A DNA stretch of 64,000 nucleotides from Aquanectria penicillioides (GCA_003415625.1 PYIU01000007.1:3720001-3784000); one strand, 5' to 3'. Counted from the first letter of the stretch, positions 44,707 through 56,217 are shown. Notes: generated by a model not told the origin, from the letters alone. Program-made: numbers and translations.

Positions 44707-46698
44707 TCAATCCTCGCCATAATAGTTTTCCTCATCCTCGTCTTCGTCCTCTTCATCGGCCATATCGAGGAAGTAACCGCTTTTGGACGGACCACCACCA
44801 TCACTTTCATCCTCATCTTCATCCTCATCTCCAGAGCTTTCTCCATCGCCCCTGTCTTCGTCTCCAGATGAGTTTAATGGGTTCTGCTTTCGATGCAAGC
44901 GGAGCCGCTCGGCTAAAGACATTTGAGGTGCAGGCTTGTCTTCGTCTTCAGATTCGCTCTTTTCTTCGTCCTCACTCTCCTCACTGTCCTCGCTCTCTTC
45001 ATCATCGTGGTCGTCCTCTGGTTTTGAACGAGATGGTTTGACAGGTGGCTCAACCTCCTGTACATCATCGTCGTCGTCGTCTGAGAGAACCACCCGAGAA
45101 GGTCTCGAAGCGCGTCTTGACGCATCAGCTTGAACAACATCATCGTTATCCTCCGAATCGGATGAAATCACATGAGTCGTCCTGGCGCGTTTTGCTTCAG
45201 GTTGTGCTGGACCATCTGAATCATCATCCGAATCCTCCACGATACGTCGTTTTCGGGTTCTCTCGGCCGGCTCGGGCTCTGGGCTAGAGAAATGCGCTTC
45301 TTGCGATTCATCCACGACCTCGCCATCTACAGAGACTTCATCATCCGAGTCGTCCACAACGCGTCGTTTTCTTGCTTGGTTCACAGGTTCGGGCTCTGGG
45401 CTGGAGAACTGTGGTTCCTCAGTAGGGTCGCCCTGTATTGAAATCTCATCATCCTCGTCCGAGTTGTAGGTTTCAACAATCTCCTCATCGTCGATTCCGT
45501 CGCTCTCATACTGATCCAAATCAGTGCCCGATTCTTCAGATTCCTCTTCGGGTTCCGATTCATCCGAGCTATCATTTTCGAACCCGTCTGGTCCAGCCAG
45601 GAGCAAGGACTCGTATCGAATCATTCCTCGCTCGAACTCAAAGACAATCATTGGCCAGATCTGAATGTCCTTCCCTCGCAAGATGGATTCGACAGACTCG
45701 GGAACAGTCCCTAGAAAATCTCGAGGTATCTGAAACTTGGCAAAGTCGCTGTGACTCCGAAGGTTGGGCCAAGCATATAGGAACTGCAAATCCTCGCCCA
45801 AGCCCGGCTCCTTTTCACTGGTCTCAACATAGTGACGATGCACCAAGTCTGAGGTGCACCATGCGATTTTGGCCTTTTGAAAAGCTGTGCTTGATGTGCA
45901 AAAGAAACACGTCTCCAGGTGGTCAAATTCTTGGAACAGGTAACCCAAGGCTTCGTCGTCCATGCGGTTATGGAACTCCCAGTCACCGATAGCCAAGTGC
46001 TTGACTTGATCGGAAAATCCGGGGAGACGATACAAATCGGAGGGTTCCGCAACGCGGAAGCCTTTAATCATGACAATGTCCTTGTCGCAGTTGAAGCGGA
46101 CAATTGCATCTCCCGACCCGGCTTCAATGGACAGAGCGTCGGGAAAGAGGTTGAGGGCCATGGCGCGAGAATCATGATGAACAGCGAGAACGGTGCGCAT
46201 CGCCCTAGTTTGATCCTCGAGAGTCAGGCCGTCACTCACAGTCAAAACCCTGGAGCCTGGTACGTCGTCAATCCTGGCTGCGCCTAGGCCGATGGTGAAA
46301 TCGAAAACGCGAGAACGAATGTCCATTTCCGGGCAGAAAAACTCCCAAATGCGCTGGCGCAACTCAAGTGGGAGTTCGGAGAATCTTGGAAATGAAAAAT
46401 CGGGCTCGTCTTGAGATGAGGCGCCATCGTCGGTTGAGGCATCGCTTTCATCTTCCTCCGAGTCCTCAGTCTCTTCGCCCTCGGCAGCCATCACATCGAG
46501 CAGGCCGTGGGGATCGGCAGCGTCGGAGCCTGATTCCGAGCCTGAGTCGGAAGATCCATCATCGACTTCGGATCTGTCGTCTGAGCCCTCATCATCGGTG
46601 GGATTTTTGGACATTTTATTTTCTTTTTGGCGCAAGGCGTTGAGTCGCGCCAGATGTCGTGCACGCGCTGCACGCACGGCGTATGAAGGTTTGACCAT
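44707..46698 (-). CDS. 2EXR-domain protein with long acidic, repeat-containing tail
   Basis: A single exon encodes 663 aa. After an acidic N-terminus comes FPRFSELPLELRQRIWEFF (about 103-121), the signature of the fungal 2EXR domain, which continues to about residue 300. The C-terminal 260 residues are mostly Asp/Glu/Ser. Inside them are at least two imperfect copies of a unit with the order FSSPEPEP, then RKRR, then DSDD, plus an AKRARTTH-type basic patch. The basic clusters could be nuclear localisation signals, and the tail resembles histone- or chromatin-binding acidic tails (inference). 2EXR proteins are abundant in ascomycetes and have no settled function. The ATG at 46698 is preceded in frame only by a GTG codon. 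The next gene (NmrA-like) is divergent. Confidence 0.87.
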   Translation of the reverse strand: MVKPSYAVRAARARHLARLNALRQKENKMSKNPTDDEGSDDRSEVDDGSSDSGSESGSDAADPHGLLDVMAAEGEETEDSEEDESDASTDDGASSQDEPDFSFPRFSELPLELRQRIWEFFCPEMDIRSRVFDFTIGLGAARIDDVPGSRVLTVSDGLTLEDQTRAMRTVLAVHHDSRAMALNLFPDALSIEAGSGDAIVRFNCDKDIVMIKGFRVAEPSDLYRLPGFSDQVKHLAIGDWEFHNRMDDEALGYLFQEFDHLETCFFCTSSTAFQKAKIAWCTSDLVHRHYVETSEKEPGLGEDLQFLYAWPNLRSHSDFAKFQIPRDFLGTVPESVESILRGKDIQIWPMIVFEFERGMIRYESLLLAGPDGFENDSSDESEPEEESEESGTDLDQYESDGIDDEEIVETYNSDEDDEISIQGDPTEEPQFSSPEPEPVNQARKRRVVDDSDDEVSVDGEVVDESQEAHFSSPEPEPAERTRKRRIVEDSDDDSDGPAQPEAKRARTTHVISSDSEDNDDVVQADASRRASRPSRVVLSDDDDDDVQEVEPPVKPSRSKPEDDHDDEESEDSEESEDEEKSESEDEDKPAPQMSLAERLRLHRKQNPLNSSGDEDRGDGESSGDEDEDEDESDGGGPSKSGYFLDMADEEDEDEDEENYYGED

Positions 46699-47434
46699 TT
46701 TGGCAGCGCAGTGGAGCGTAGTCACGTGTCCAACATGATAAGATGAGCGGATGCAAGGGGTACTCAGTCACGTGTATATTCACATGACTAGAGCACGCAC
46801 ACCAACACCAAATCTTTGTCAGCTCTCCCATTTTCCATGACGACGCCGATCTTGGGCATTTATGGCAAATACACTAAATTTGTTATTGGAAAACGGACTG
46901 CCTGATCTGGGTCCGACATCCAAAAACCATAGCACGGCTGACTCTGCAGGATGCCCAATGACTGACTAAGCCTCGGGCGTGGTGACTTCAGCATCCCGCT
47001 GCTTTGTAAGGCCGCCTTAACTAGCTTTGGCTTGGTGCTAGCTGGATCCTATCAAGACGCAGCGCACTGATTCGAGGCCGCCTCTCCACAGCACATGCAT
47101 CAATCCCCGCTCCCTCGTAGGGGTTGGCGGTTTGTGATGCTCAGCTAGCGAGCCTGCCAAGTAGCCTCGATTCGTAAGGCCTTCGAAATCCCACCAGACA
47201 GGCTCGCGGTGACGTCGTGGGCTGGACATGCATTGAGCTAGGTATTCTAGGAATGGTAGGGTTCGTAGCAGGACGTAGAAGATATATATTCACGTAAAAC
47301 ACCGTAATTGATTCCCCCGAGATCGAGATAGTCAAGCCCAGCCTGTAATCACCAACCCCGGCTTCCTCATCGTCCTTGCCGGTTTATCCAAACACTCTCC
47401 CAACATCTTCCTCCATCACACATCTAAATTCGCC
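46699..47434. other. divergent promoter region between 2EXR and NmrA-like genes
   Basis: About 740 bases with two CACGTG(T)-type E-box sequences near 46723-46775. The region should contain both promoters. No gene is supported. Confidence 0.4.
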
Positions 47435-48466
47435 ATGTCCAAGCTCATAACCGTCTTCGGAGCCACCGGCAACCAAGGTGGCTCAGTTGTTCGAGCCATC
47501 CTCAATGACCCCGCTCTCTCTCGTGAGTTCAAGGTTCGCGGCATCACCCGCGATGTGAGCAAGCCCAAGGCCCAGTCCTTGGCCGCCAAGGGTGTCGAGA
47601 TGGTAGCTGTAAGTCGCATTTCACATCGAGAATTTTCAAGTTGGGCAATTCTGACCCAATTTGTTCTAGGCCGACATGTCCACTCCTCAACTCGCTGCTC
47701 CAGCTGTCGAGGGAGCTCACACCGTGTTCCTCGTCACCAACTACTGGGAGAACCCTTCTGGTGATGCTGAAATCGCCCAGGGCAAGGCCGTCACTGATGC
47801 CTGCAAGGCTGCTGGCGTCAAGCACCTCATCTTCTCTTCGCTTCTCAACGTCACCGAGGCTAGCAAGGGCCGTCTTCCCCACATTCATCACTTTGACGGC
47901 AAGGCCAAGATTGAGCAGTATATCCGCCACAGCGGTGTTCCCGCTACCTTTGTCATGCCTGGTCTGTTCATGTCCAACTTGTTTGGAATGATTGCCAAAG
48001 ATGGCGAGGGTGGTTATGCCATGGCTCTCCCCATTTCTGGTGAAAACGGCCAGGTTCCCCTGTTCAACGTTCGTGATGATCTTGGTAAGCCACATTAATT
48101 TTGTCAAGAACGAAACGCATGCTAACAATCTCACAAGGCAAATTCGTCAACGCTGCTATCAAGCACAACCCCGGCTTTCTCGGCAAGAACATTTTCGCTT
48201 GCACCGACTACTACACCCCTGACCGAATCGTTGACGAGTTTGCGGAGGTGATTGGACAGCCAACCACCTATACTCAGGTCCCCGACGAAGTTTTCAAGTC
48301 TTGGATGTCTGCCGAGCATGGCCAGGAGATGCTGGAGAACATGAAGCTCTTGGAAGACCCCGGCTACTTTGGCGGTGCTGACCTCAAGGAGACTCACAGC
48401 ATCCTTGACCAGAAGCCCATGACTTGGAAGGAATTTGTTCACAAGTACAAGGACCAGTGGGAATGA
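47435..48466 (+). CDS. NmrA-like family NAD(P)-binding protein
   Basis: Three exons (47435-47608, 47670-48084, 48138-48466) sum to 918 nt, or 305 aa. The N-terminal VFGATGNQGGSV (G9, G12, G15-G16) is the NmrA-type Rossmann dinucleotide motif GxxGxxG. Further family blocks are TVFLVTNYWE, AGVKHLIFSSL, YIRHSGVPATFVMPGLFMSN and a C-terminal TWKEFVHKYK. Members act as redox-sensing regulators or as oxidoreductases in the atypical SDR class. The catalytic YxxxK is weak or absent, as in NmrA itself, so a regulatory or isoflavone-reductase-like role are both possible. No GATA factor or nitrogen-gene neighbour supports calling it NmrA proper. Introns have standard GTAAGY donors. An AATAAA sits 120 bases past the stop. 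Confidence 0.93.
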
Positions 48467-48585
48467 AGACCAAAGCGGTTGGAGAGACTGTGATTTCAGG
48501 GCTATTCAACGTGAGGCAACAGGCTCATGCACCAAGGATGAATCAAATCGGACTTTGGGTGTTATAAAAAGTATCCTAAAATTGA

Positions 48586-48591
48586 AATAAA
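48586..48591 (+). terminator. AATAAA poly(A) signal of the NmrA-like gene
   Basis: AATAAA lies 120 bases beyond the stop codon, in the 138-bp gap before the convergent HET gene's stop. It is a motif match only. The two transcripts very likely overlap at their 3' ends. Confidence 0.45.
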
Positions 48592-48604
48592 AGTTTAATA
48601 CCTC

Positions 48605-50857
48605 TCAAATCAAGACTACCCTCTCTAGTTCCAGTGAATTTGTCCAAATCTCTCCAAACTCCGTTGGCCGCACATTGCCGTCTTCTAGTGAGAGACACAT
48701 CACAAGGTTTTCCCCCGAGGCAACAGCATCAACGTCATACTCTAAAGCGACGATGAAAAACCCTCCTCGATGATATGTGTCCGGCTTTCCCTCCACAGGG
48801 ATCAGCACAAGCCCTCTTGATTCAGCAGCCAAGTTCTGTCGACCGTCACTCTTTCCTCTACTCAACTCCATGAATTTCACACCATCCGGGCAGGCGATAG
48901 TGGTCTTACCATCGACAGAGACGAGCGGGAAGTAAGGATTCGTCGATGCGCCATCCAGAAAAATGAAGTTGCAGAAAGCTTGGGGGCTTGAGCCTGGATC
49001 GGGCCATTTGAAGTTTGGCAAAAGGTCAAGGAGGGGAAGGCGAGATACAAGGCCATGGATTGCCACTTCGCCTTCGATGACCAACCTGCTTGAGTCAGGG
49101 TAGGAACCGACCATTTCGTGTCTTGTGATCTTGACATCATCTACAGTTGCCGTGACCTTTTCGGCGACTGAAAACGACAAGGGGCCATCCACCTTGGCCC
49201 ACGACCAAGAGGGACAGACTCTTAAGTTGTTGAAGCGCATTAATTCAGAATGCTTGTTGCTTGCATTCTGATACCATGAGAGTCCGAGTATTGGTTCATT
49301 CCTCCAAAGCCCTGCGAGACACTTGTCCCCTGTTTGCTCTTCGAGTTCACGTACAATACCTTGCAATGCGTTCAGCTTGTCAGCAGGATCACCAAGTTGT
49401 CGGCTTGAAAAGTCATGCAGCAGGTCCCTCCACAGGCCCTGGAATGAGATCTTGCCAGCCTGCGTGAGGGGCGCCGAGAACTGAGGGCGTCGTCGAGGAT
49501 GTGATATAGCCGGTTGGCCTCCATCAGCTTGGCACCTTTCTCTACACTGCCACACGACTTGCCCTGAGCCGTAAATCAGCATTCGGTGAGACAACCAAGA
49601 TTCCTGAAGCGTCCATCCTCGCTTGCTGATCGGCTCTCCTTCAAGCTTGGGAGCGGTGATGATTTCCTCGTCACTTTCAGATGCCTTGCCAGCGGTCCAA
49701 ATAGTCGATTGGCCATCCTCCCATGCTTCCTTGTCGGTAGCCCAGTATGTCTCTGTAAACATGGATTTGACTTTATCACGATAATCCAAATTCGAATACT
49801 CCGGGTTATCCCTATGTTGGTCAATCCAGCGCAAGAGACCATCGACGTCCTTCGGCACAATCATGCCCATTTTGAAACTTGTGCCAGCCAGTCCTTGGAG
49901 GGTAGCTCGGGGTTCGATGAAGCCTTCGGTTGCACTGGAAGCCATTGCAGCCGAGATGGTAACCCAAGAGTTTTTGTAGACCTGAGCCATGTTTTCGATC
50001 TCGTGAGTCTTGTCCTCCAATGAATCCTGAACGATGCAGAGCGCATCAATCCACAAATATCGGAGGCCAAGCCGTTGAGTGCACAGCACCGCATCTATGA
50101 CAGTAAATGGGAGGCTTCCCAGCGGAATGTTGGCCTTATTTGCCTCCAGATTGTTCTTGACTGTGGTGTATTGATGTTTTGGGTCGCCCCAAACGTAACT
50201 CAAAGCGACGTATTGACCCACTTCGCCATTCGTCTCGTGCAAGCGGACAGTGGTATCGTTGACTTCAGTTCCCGAGATGTCCAAGACTCTTGTTGGCAAC
50301 GGAGTTGGTCCGTTGACGCGGCAGTTGGGATGCTCGAGCTCGCAAGTCTCGATCCATTTGCGCGCCTTTGTAAATGCCGCATCGGATGCCACCAGCGGAT
50401 TTGGTGGTCTCAGGGCGATGCATCTGTGAGCAGCTTGATCATCAACGGTATAGATGGGCATCCTGACTTGGCGGACTCGCATTTGGGGAAACCCCCAACT
50501 CATCTCAAACTCGAAGTCGACGATCTGAGAATGCGGCCCCGATCTGTTTCGATCGAAACTCCACCGAACAACGAAGTCTGCGTCGATAATGAAGTTTTCG
50601 GGCCCGCCCAGCTCTAGGACAAATTGCCGAATAATGTATATGCAGAGCGTACAACGCCCGCCCTCTTGGCTCCATTGTAGAAGATCCCTGGTTTTTCCTA
50701 AGATCACGAAGCGGTTGAAGTACAGTTGCAGCACCTTCTCCTTATCTCGCAAGATGCTGCAAAGCCCGCATTTTGAAGCATCCCAACAGGTGTAACCTTG
50801 GGGCCCCGGAAGTCCGATAGTCAGGTCCACCTCAATTCCCGCGTCGTCGTCGCTCAT
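48605..50857 (-). CDS. HET-domain protein (het-6/tol-like layout)
   Basis: A single exon encodes 750 aa. The first 200 residues are a Cys-containing N-terminal region (CGLCSILRDK; GGRCTLCIYI) common in this HET class. The HET domain starts at YVALSYVWGD (217-226), runs through LGLRYLWIDALCIVQD (263-278) and YKNSWVTISAAMA, and includes SKRGWTLQESWLS near residue 415. The remaining 300 residues are not recognised. HET proteins provoke incompatibility-type cell death or, for most genomic copies, have untested roles. This is a different HET subfamily from the one at 14040. The ATG at 50857 agrees with the family's short acidic start. It is convergent with the NmrA-like gene and follows the DUF6536 gene in tandem. 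Confidence 0.93.
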   Translation of the reverse strand: MSDDDAGIEVDLTIGLPGPQGYTCWDASKCGLCSILRDKEKVLQLYFNRFVILGKTRDLLQWSQEGGRCTLCIYIIRQFVLELGGPENFIIDADFVVRWSFDRNRSGPHSQIVDFEFEMSWGFPQMRVRQVRMPIYTVDDQAAHRCIALRPPNPLVASDAAFTKARKWIETCELEHPNCRVNGPTPLPTRVLDISGTEVNDTTVRLHETNGEVGQYVALSYVWGDPKHQYTTVKNNLEANKANIPLGSLPFTVIDAVLCTQRLGLRYLWIDALCIVQDSLEDKTHEIENMAQVYKNSWVTISAAMASSATEGFIEPRATLQGLAGTSFKMGMIVPKDVDGLLRWIDQHRDNPEYSNLDYRDKVKSMFTETYWATDKEAWEDGQSTIWTAGKASESDEEIITAPKLEGEPISKRGWTLQESWLSHRMLIYGSGQVVWQCRERCQADGGQPAISHPRRRPQFSAPLTQAGKISFQGLWRDLLHDFSSRQLGDPADKLNALQGIVRELEEQTGDKCLAGLWRNEPILGLSWYQNASNKHSELMRFNNLRVCPSWSWAKVDGPLSFSVAEKVTATVDDVKITRHEMVGSYPDSSRLVIEGEVAIHGLVSRLPLLDLLPNFKWPDPGSSPQAFCNFIFLDGASTNPYFPLVSVDGKTTIACPDGVKFMELSRGKSDGRQNLAAESRGLVLIPVEGKPDTYHRGGFFIVALEYDVDAVASGENLVMCLSLEDGNVRPTEFGEIWTNSLELERVVLI

Positions 50858-51277
50858 GATGTATGTATTCTCGTAAGAAATCCTGTATCTATAGATTCAA
50901 CGCAAAGATCGTACAGCGATAGTGGACATCGTCTGAGTGAAAGAGCCTCTCGACCTGGCTGGAGCAAAGAGTGTGTCTGTTGACTGAAGAAGACCTAGGG
51001 AGAGTCGGCGGCTTCATGTTTAAACCGGAACTATCGGAACAGTGTATGGCTCGAGCCACTCAGCCGCACAAGATGATGCACATGTGTTGCATAAGCAGTT
51101 TACCGAAAGCGAGTGTCTGTCTCAAGACAAATCTGCCTAGTGTGCCTGGTGGAGCATCACGCGGGGCTTGAGCTGAACCCCGCAGGCTGAATAGCTGGTT
51201 GTGCCACCATTGCGATAATTTTTTGCCAGATATTGAATGTCATTCCTTTCATTTTTATTCGTTTCATTCATTATTAT
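50858..51277. other. intergenic spacer, no supportable gene
   Basis: 420 bases upstream of the HET gene and downstream of the DUF6536 gene. No feature is seen. Confidence 0.4.
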
Positions 51278-53724
51278 TTACAAGCCGGCGTATCTTTCTC
51301 CGCCCATCGGCTGACTTATGTGCTGATCCTCTGTTCCAAAGGCCAAGTGCGCAATACCAGAGCTGCTAGGAAACATTCCTCCGCCCGACGACTTAACATC
51401 TCCCCATTTCAGTGGTCTTATTGTCATCATCTGTAATACCCCAGACTCGGAGTCGTCCATGAGTCGGGCGGACACTGTGTTTCTCTCGTTTTGTACACCG
51501 TCGTATGGCTGAGGCTTCGCGTCAGTGCTGATGGGTGTCGGGTTCGACACCGGGATACTATGACAAGCAGCAGAGATGACGACTGATCTGCTCCCTGCAA
51601 TCACCATGTTTCCAGGTAACTTGAAAAGAGCAAGCATTATTGGGGTCGTTGCAATGAATATAGAGAGCACGGCGGCTATCACGATGGCTACTGTCGAGTG
51701 CTGCAAGCCCAGCTTGACTGAGACGTTGTACGGCCACTGTCCAGAATGTCCTGCGATGAAGTTAGCCCCTCTCTAGTCTACATGCACAGAAAGTCATGTC
51801 TGTAGATGGTTGCCGTACCTTCATAGTTGCTGACATAGAGACAGTTGGAATAAATCCAGTGAAGCAGGATACTGACGACGAGAAGCGGAATCGACCATCG
51901 ATACGGAAGTTGCAAACGAAACGTGGCACGCTGCATGCCTTTGGGGTGTGTGACACGTAGAGGCTGGAAGTTGGTGCCGTACCCAGCCCATTCAAACTCG
52001 GCCAACATGCGAGTAAGCAACCCATTGTAAGCGAGATAGCAAACAGACAGGATCAACTGAGGAATGTTGGCAACCATTGTCAATCCGATGAGATCAAGGC
52101 CGTCCAGTCCGGGGGACGTGACATGGCTGTTTCCCGCGGCGTGCGCGAAGCTTGACTCGGATCTATATCATCACATTAGCGCTCTTGTGTCCCCCCAAAC
52201 TTTTTCGCAGAAGCCTTACATCGGTTGGTTGGCAACAGAAATGCCCAACATGGCTATCCCGACAATAAGGGAGCACCCGATTAGTAGATAAGACAAGATC
52301 CAGATGGCCCGGGGCACAGCTTTGCCAACTCGTCTTGAACGAAATTGGAACTCTCGCGGTTCATCTAGCCATCGCGACCTTGTACCAATGCTGTCTTGCT
52401 GAATAGTTGAAGCCGTTTTGCCGGTCGCAAGGTCGGTAAAGTCCAGTGTACACATCCCTTTGGTCTCTTCGTCTGGCCTCGCCATGAATGACTCAATCGC
52501 ATCTCCAGGTGTAAGCAGAGGCTCGTCTGTCCCCCAGGATCCAAGTGCCAGCGAGAGGATGCAGAGCAGGAATTTGAGTATGCACATGACGCAAACAGCG
52601 AGTAGAATAGGGTTTGCAATGGTTAGCCGACATTTAGCTTCGAACTTCTCAGACATGCAATACTGCGCCTGCATGGTAAGGTAAGGCGTGTTGATTCGTT
52701 CCGGGTCCATGTCCAATCTTCCTGAGTAGGAGTTAAACTTGTCGATCGTAGACCACCACATTCCAGAAGAAAAATCTTCAGAATCCCACTTCGAAGCAGC
52801 GTTCAATTCGGTTCGATCAAATATGTGCTGATACCACAGTGAGTTGAGAGAGTTGACGTTGACGAACTGGGTCTCATTGACGTTCTTGATCACTTGCTTC
52901 CTGGACCATCCCGTGGGCGAGGTTCCATTCTCGTTGCTAATCACCATGATGGCGTGTCGGTGGTGTAACAGCGGAGATTTTTCATTGTTGTATCGGCGCA
53001 TACACTCTGCAAAGTCGATGCGTTCCCAGTTCGCTTTAGTGTCGTTGGAGGAGATGGACTCTGATACCCGATAGACAGTTTGTTCAACGTCCACACTGTC
53101 GTAGCTGTAATAATCCGTAACTTGGGGAAATTCGAACGCAGCACCGTCAAGAAACGGCTCTGATGCTACCACGAGTTGGAATCCGGTGGAAGCTTTCGAC
53201 TCCAAGACGCAACCGTTGAACATGAGATGCAGTGGAACCGAGCTGAGGGCGAAAAGGCACCAAAAGCAGACGTTGCGACCGGAGACATGTCGAATATTTC
53301 GAAGGGACTGAACTCCTATTTCCACCCATTGTCCCTTGGCGTGCGCCCTGTCGACCTCTCGCCTGGTTGGCGCGATGAGAGCCTGCATGAAGAAGTTGGA
53401 GGATCCCAGCACGCCGGAGGCGATGACGTTGATGGCCAAATGCGTCCACAGGTTGGCACGCGACACAATTTCGCATTGCCCTTCGTAGAGGAGACTCTGG
53501 CCGCGTATTGCATCTTCGCCATTGTTAAGGACAGTGAGAGAAACAACAAGCGCCACAATGAGAAACGTTGTCAGTAACCCAACGAGAACCGCCAGGCCGA
53601 GGGCAAGGCGCCTCCATCCTGTAAAGAAAGGCGCCTTAAGCCTGCCCTGTGAGATAAGCCATGCCGTCGACGTTGGGTTTCCGACTGGTCCGTGATGGCC
53701 GCTGTCAAGTAACGTGTCCAGCAT
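51278..53724 (-). CDS. DUF6536-type multi-pass membrane protein
   Basis: Three exons (52220-53724, 51819-52162, 51278-51750) sum to 2322 nt, or 773 aa, in frame. Predicted helices by eye: about 41-66 (LALGLAVLVGLLTTFLIVAL), 93-117, 151-173, 375-398 (PILLAVCVMCILKFLLCILS), 474-498, then segments in the second exon (MVANIPQLILSVCYLAYNG; WSIPLLVVSILLHWIYSN) and one in the third (AIVIAAVLSIFIATTPIMLA). A large N-glycosylated loop lies between about 175 and 370. The order of helix, loop and helices, and the closing RYAGL-type end, match my memory of the fungal DUF6536 family, which has no assigned function. Such genes often sit near HET genes in my experience, but that is not evidence of joint function. 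Confidence 0.82.
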
Positions 53725-55025
53725 AGTGTGTCGCGGTATATGGAACTCTACGGCATGGCGTTTGAATCTCTATTCTATATACCTTCCGTCGCCGTTCAGG
53801 TGTTCCGTGCATCGGGGCATTTTACTGCCATGCTGGTGAACCACTGGTGAACCACTGGGGCTGCCCATCTAACCCACGAGTGCTCCTTCTGATACGCCGT
53901 TGGTTGCATGTGTGAAACAAGTCCAGCTACTGATCTTGGCACATCGCGGCTGAAGTCTTGGCTCTCGACTTTAAGTGGGAACCGGAGTGTGCTCCTTATT
54001 ACCGGACACGATCAGCGTCGGTCTAAGAGAGGCCGGGTACTGTGCAAACAGGCGAATCGAGCGCCTGAAACAGGCACCGAGTTGGAGCTCCCAGGGCTTC
54101 CCGCCCAGTAGTTGCAGCGTGCGAGAGTCCACTCGGCGTACCGCTACACACAGCTGTTGAGGGAACAATGCGAGCATACCGAGGAACCTTGCGGCAATGG
54201 CTGCGCTTCCGGCCTGGCTGGCGGGGTGGCTCATGCCCCCTATGGCCGTCTCTGGCTAGCCCAGGCTGAAAAGATAGCGAGGCTGACTTGGTGGAGTTGG
54301 AATCAAGACATTGTAGCCGGACCTGAAGTGCAAACGCGGAAATACGGCGTGAATGCAGCGGAACATGCACAACGTGACGTGCATTTGTGGAGTAGAAGTG
54401 TCGCACACTCGCCAACGTGATGCTCAAAGGCTGAAAGTTCTGCACCCAGCAGCGGAAGTTTCGGATGGGCCCGAGATCCCCCCCTAGTAGGTTGAGTTGG
54501 TGGGACAAGGGTCTGATCTGCGTTTTACACTGGACACAGCCCGTCTTTATTCGTTGCTGGCATCATTTGGATCCTAGCAGCTTATTTGTTGCCTTGGCAT
54601 GAATACGTTTGAGGTCATAACGTCCCAAAGCCCAGATGTCTTGTTACGTTGCTCAGCTTATTTAGCCTCCTTGCGCCTTACAGCAACATTTTACTGCGCC
54701 TCCATCATCACACATGGCACGATAAGGCAGACTCCAAAAAACGGACCTCAATTGTTTCTCGGTTACCATCTTGCGATTTGGACAAATGACTAATGGACGT
54801 CTTGAGACTTTTGTTACTGCAAGCCTTTGGCTAATTTAATTCCCTCGCTTCCAAGTCGTCTCCAGCTCGATCTTCCTTGAGCAATGCAGAGGATGAAGTT
54901 CAAACCTAACCCATTTTGATGCATCCACTCACATAACCCACACAGGATGAGAATGCTATCGGATCCAGCCAGCAGGGATATACCAACGCAGTGCGTACAT
55001 GTGCCCAGGTCACGGTCGGTTTCAA
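53725..55025. other. 1.3-kb intergenic region, no supportable gene
   Basis: A short direct duplication GAACCACTGGTGAACCACTGG occurs near 53839-53859. Open frames at 53971-54508 overlap in opposite directions and have no domain. No RNA gene is seen. Confidence 0.45.
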
Positions 55026-56217
55026 CTATTTGAGACCACCAGACAGAATGATTTCCTGTCCTGTCATGTATCCCGTTTTTGCCATCCTATAAACGTATTA
55101 GCCATGGCCAGCATCCGTCGGGAACAGGGGACCGCGGACATCACAACTGCGTTTGCAACCTCTTCGGGCAGGCCCAAGCGATGGACTGGAATGCTTCCAA
55201 CAATTGCTAATCCAGGATCGGTGGCCTTCAACGCTTCCATGTCCGCGTTGCTCTCCCATGTACTAAGGTCGGATGTCAGCTTGTTCCCATGAATTTCTGT
55301 TTAGCTTCATAGGCATACGTTGCCTTGGGTTCCGGAATCATGCCTGTCGATCCAATCATGGCAGGCAAGACCTAAAGAATTGGTGTCAGTGATGCCAGTC
55401 TTTTCTATGAGTCTTGGTTCGTCTTTTCTTACAATATTCACGTTGATGCCTTCCGGGGCGAGTAATGTTGAGAGGTTGAGGCCCATAGAACTTTAATCCG
55501 TCAGTGGAGCCTTGGAAATATGGATATGAACGGAGGAGAAAACTCACCAGAGTGCTCCCTTTGTAGCCGCGTAATGGCATCCGTTGATGCCGCCTCCACG
55601 GCCGGCGATGCTCCCCACAAGGATGATGCGTCCCCAACTTTGAGATCTCATTCCAGCTACGCACGCCTTGGTAACAACAAATTGACTACGAGAGTTGATT
55701 TCCATCATCTCGTCCCAATCATCCTCTTGTATGTCTTTAATATCACGAATACGACGGCCTAGACCGGCGTTGGCGACAAGAATAGAAACCACCTTGTGCT
55801 TTGCAGCAACCTCTGCGTGATTCAGCACACTGGGAACCAAATTTCGAGTCGATTCTCGGTTAGAGAGATCAGCAGGCACACACACAAAGAGCTGCGTCGG
55901 GTACAGGGCCCGGAGCTCAGATGCGATGGCTTCAGCCTTACCCTACAGCAATCCGCAGCAGGTCATGTTAGCGATGACACGGTAAGCTTCTCAAGAGCCG
56001 GCATCTGTCCATACCTGGCTTGAAGAGTAGTGCAATACAACGTCACATCCTTCAGCAGCCAAGGCCCTGGCACACGCCGATCCGATTCCTCCGCTGGAAA
56101 CAAAGTTAGTCTGGCTTCGATCAGGGGTGTCAGACCTGCTAACCTTGCGCCGGTTACCAGTGCTAGCCTACCCTGAACCTGGTTGTCCGCAGACTTGAGA
56201 TAGAATGTTGTAGGCAT
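55026..56217 (-). CDS. classical SDR, 3-oxoacyl-ACP reductase-like
   Basis: Seven exons: 56144-56217, 56015-56093, 55548-55942, 55433-55490, 55319-55371, 55140-55262 and 55026-55086. They sum to 843 nt, or 280 aa, with every phase matching. Motifs: cofactor loop TGASGGIG (22-29), NAG (109-111), N134, S162 in VGSIAG, Y175 and K179 in YAATK, then PVHRLGLPEEVANAVV and a closing TGQEIILSGG. It should be an NADP(H)-dependent cytosolic oxidoreductase; FabG-like by sequence, with the physiological substrate unknown. Six introns in 843 coding bases is dense even for a filamentous fungus. The last intron has a weak donor (GTCCGC), which I accept because it alone restores the conserved C-terminus. No signal peptide. 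Confidence 0.88.
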
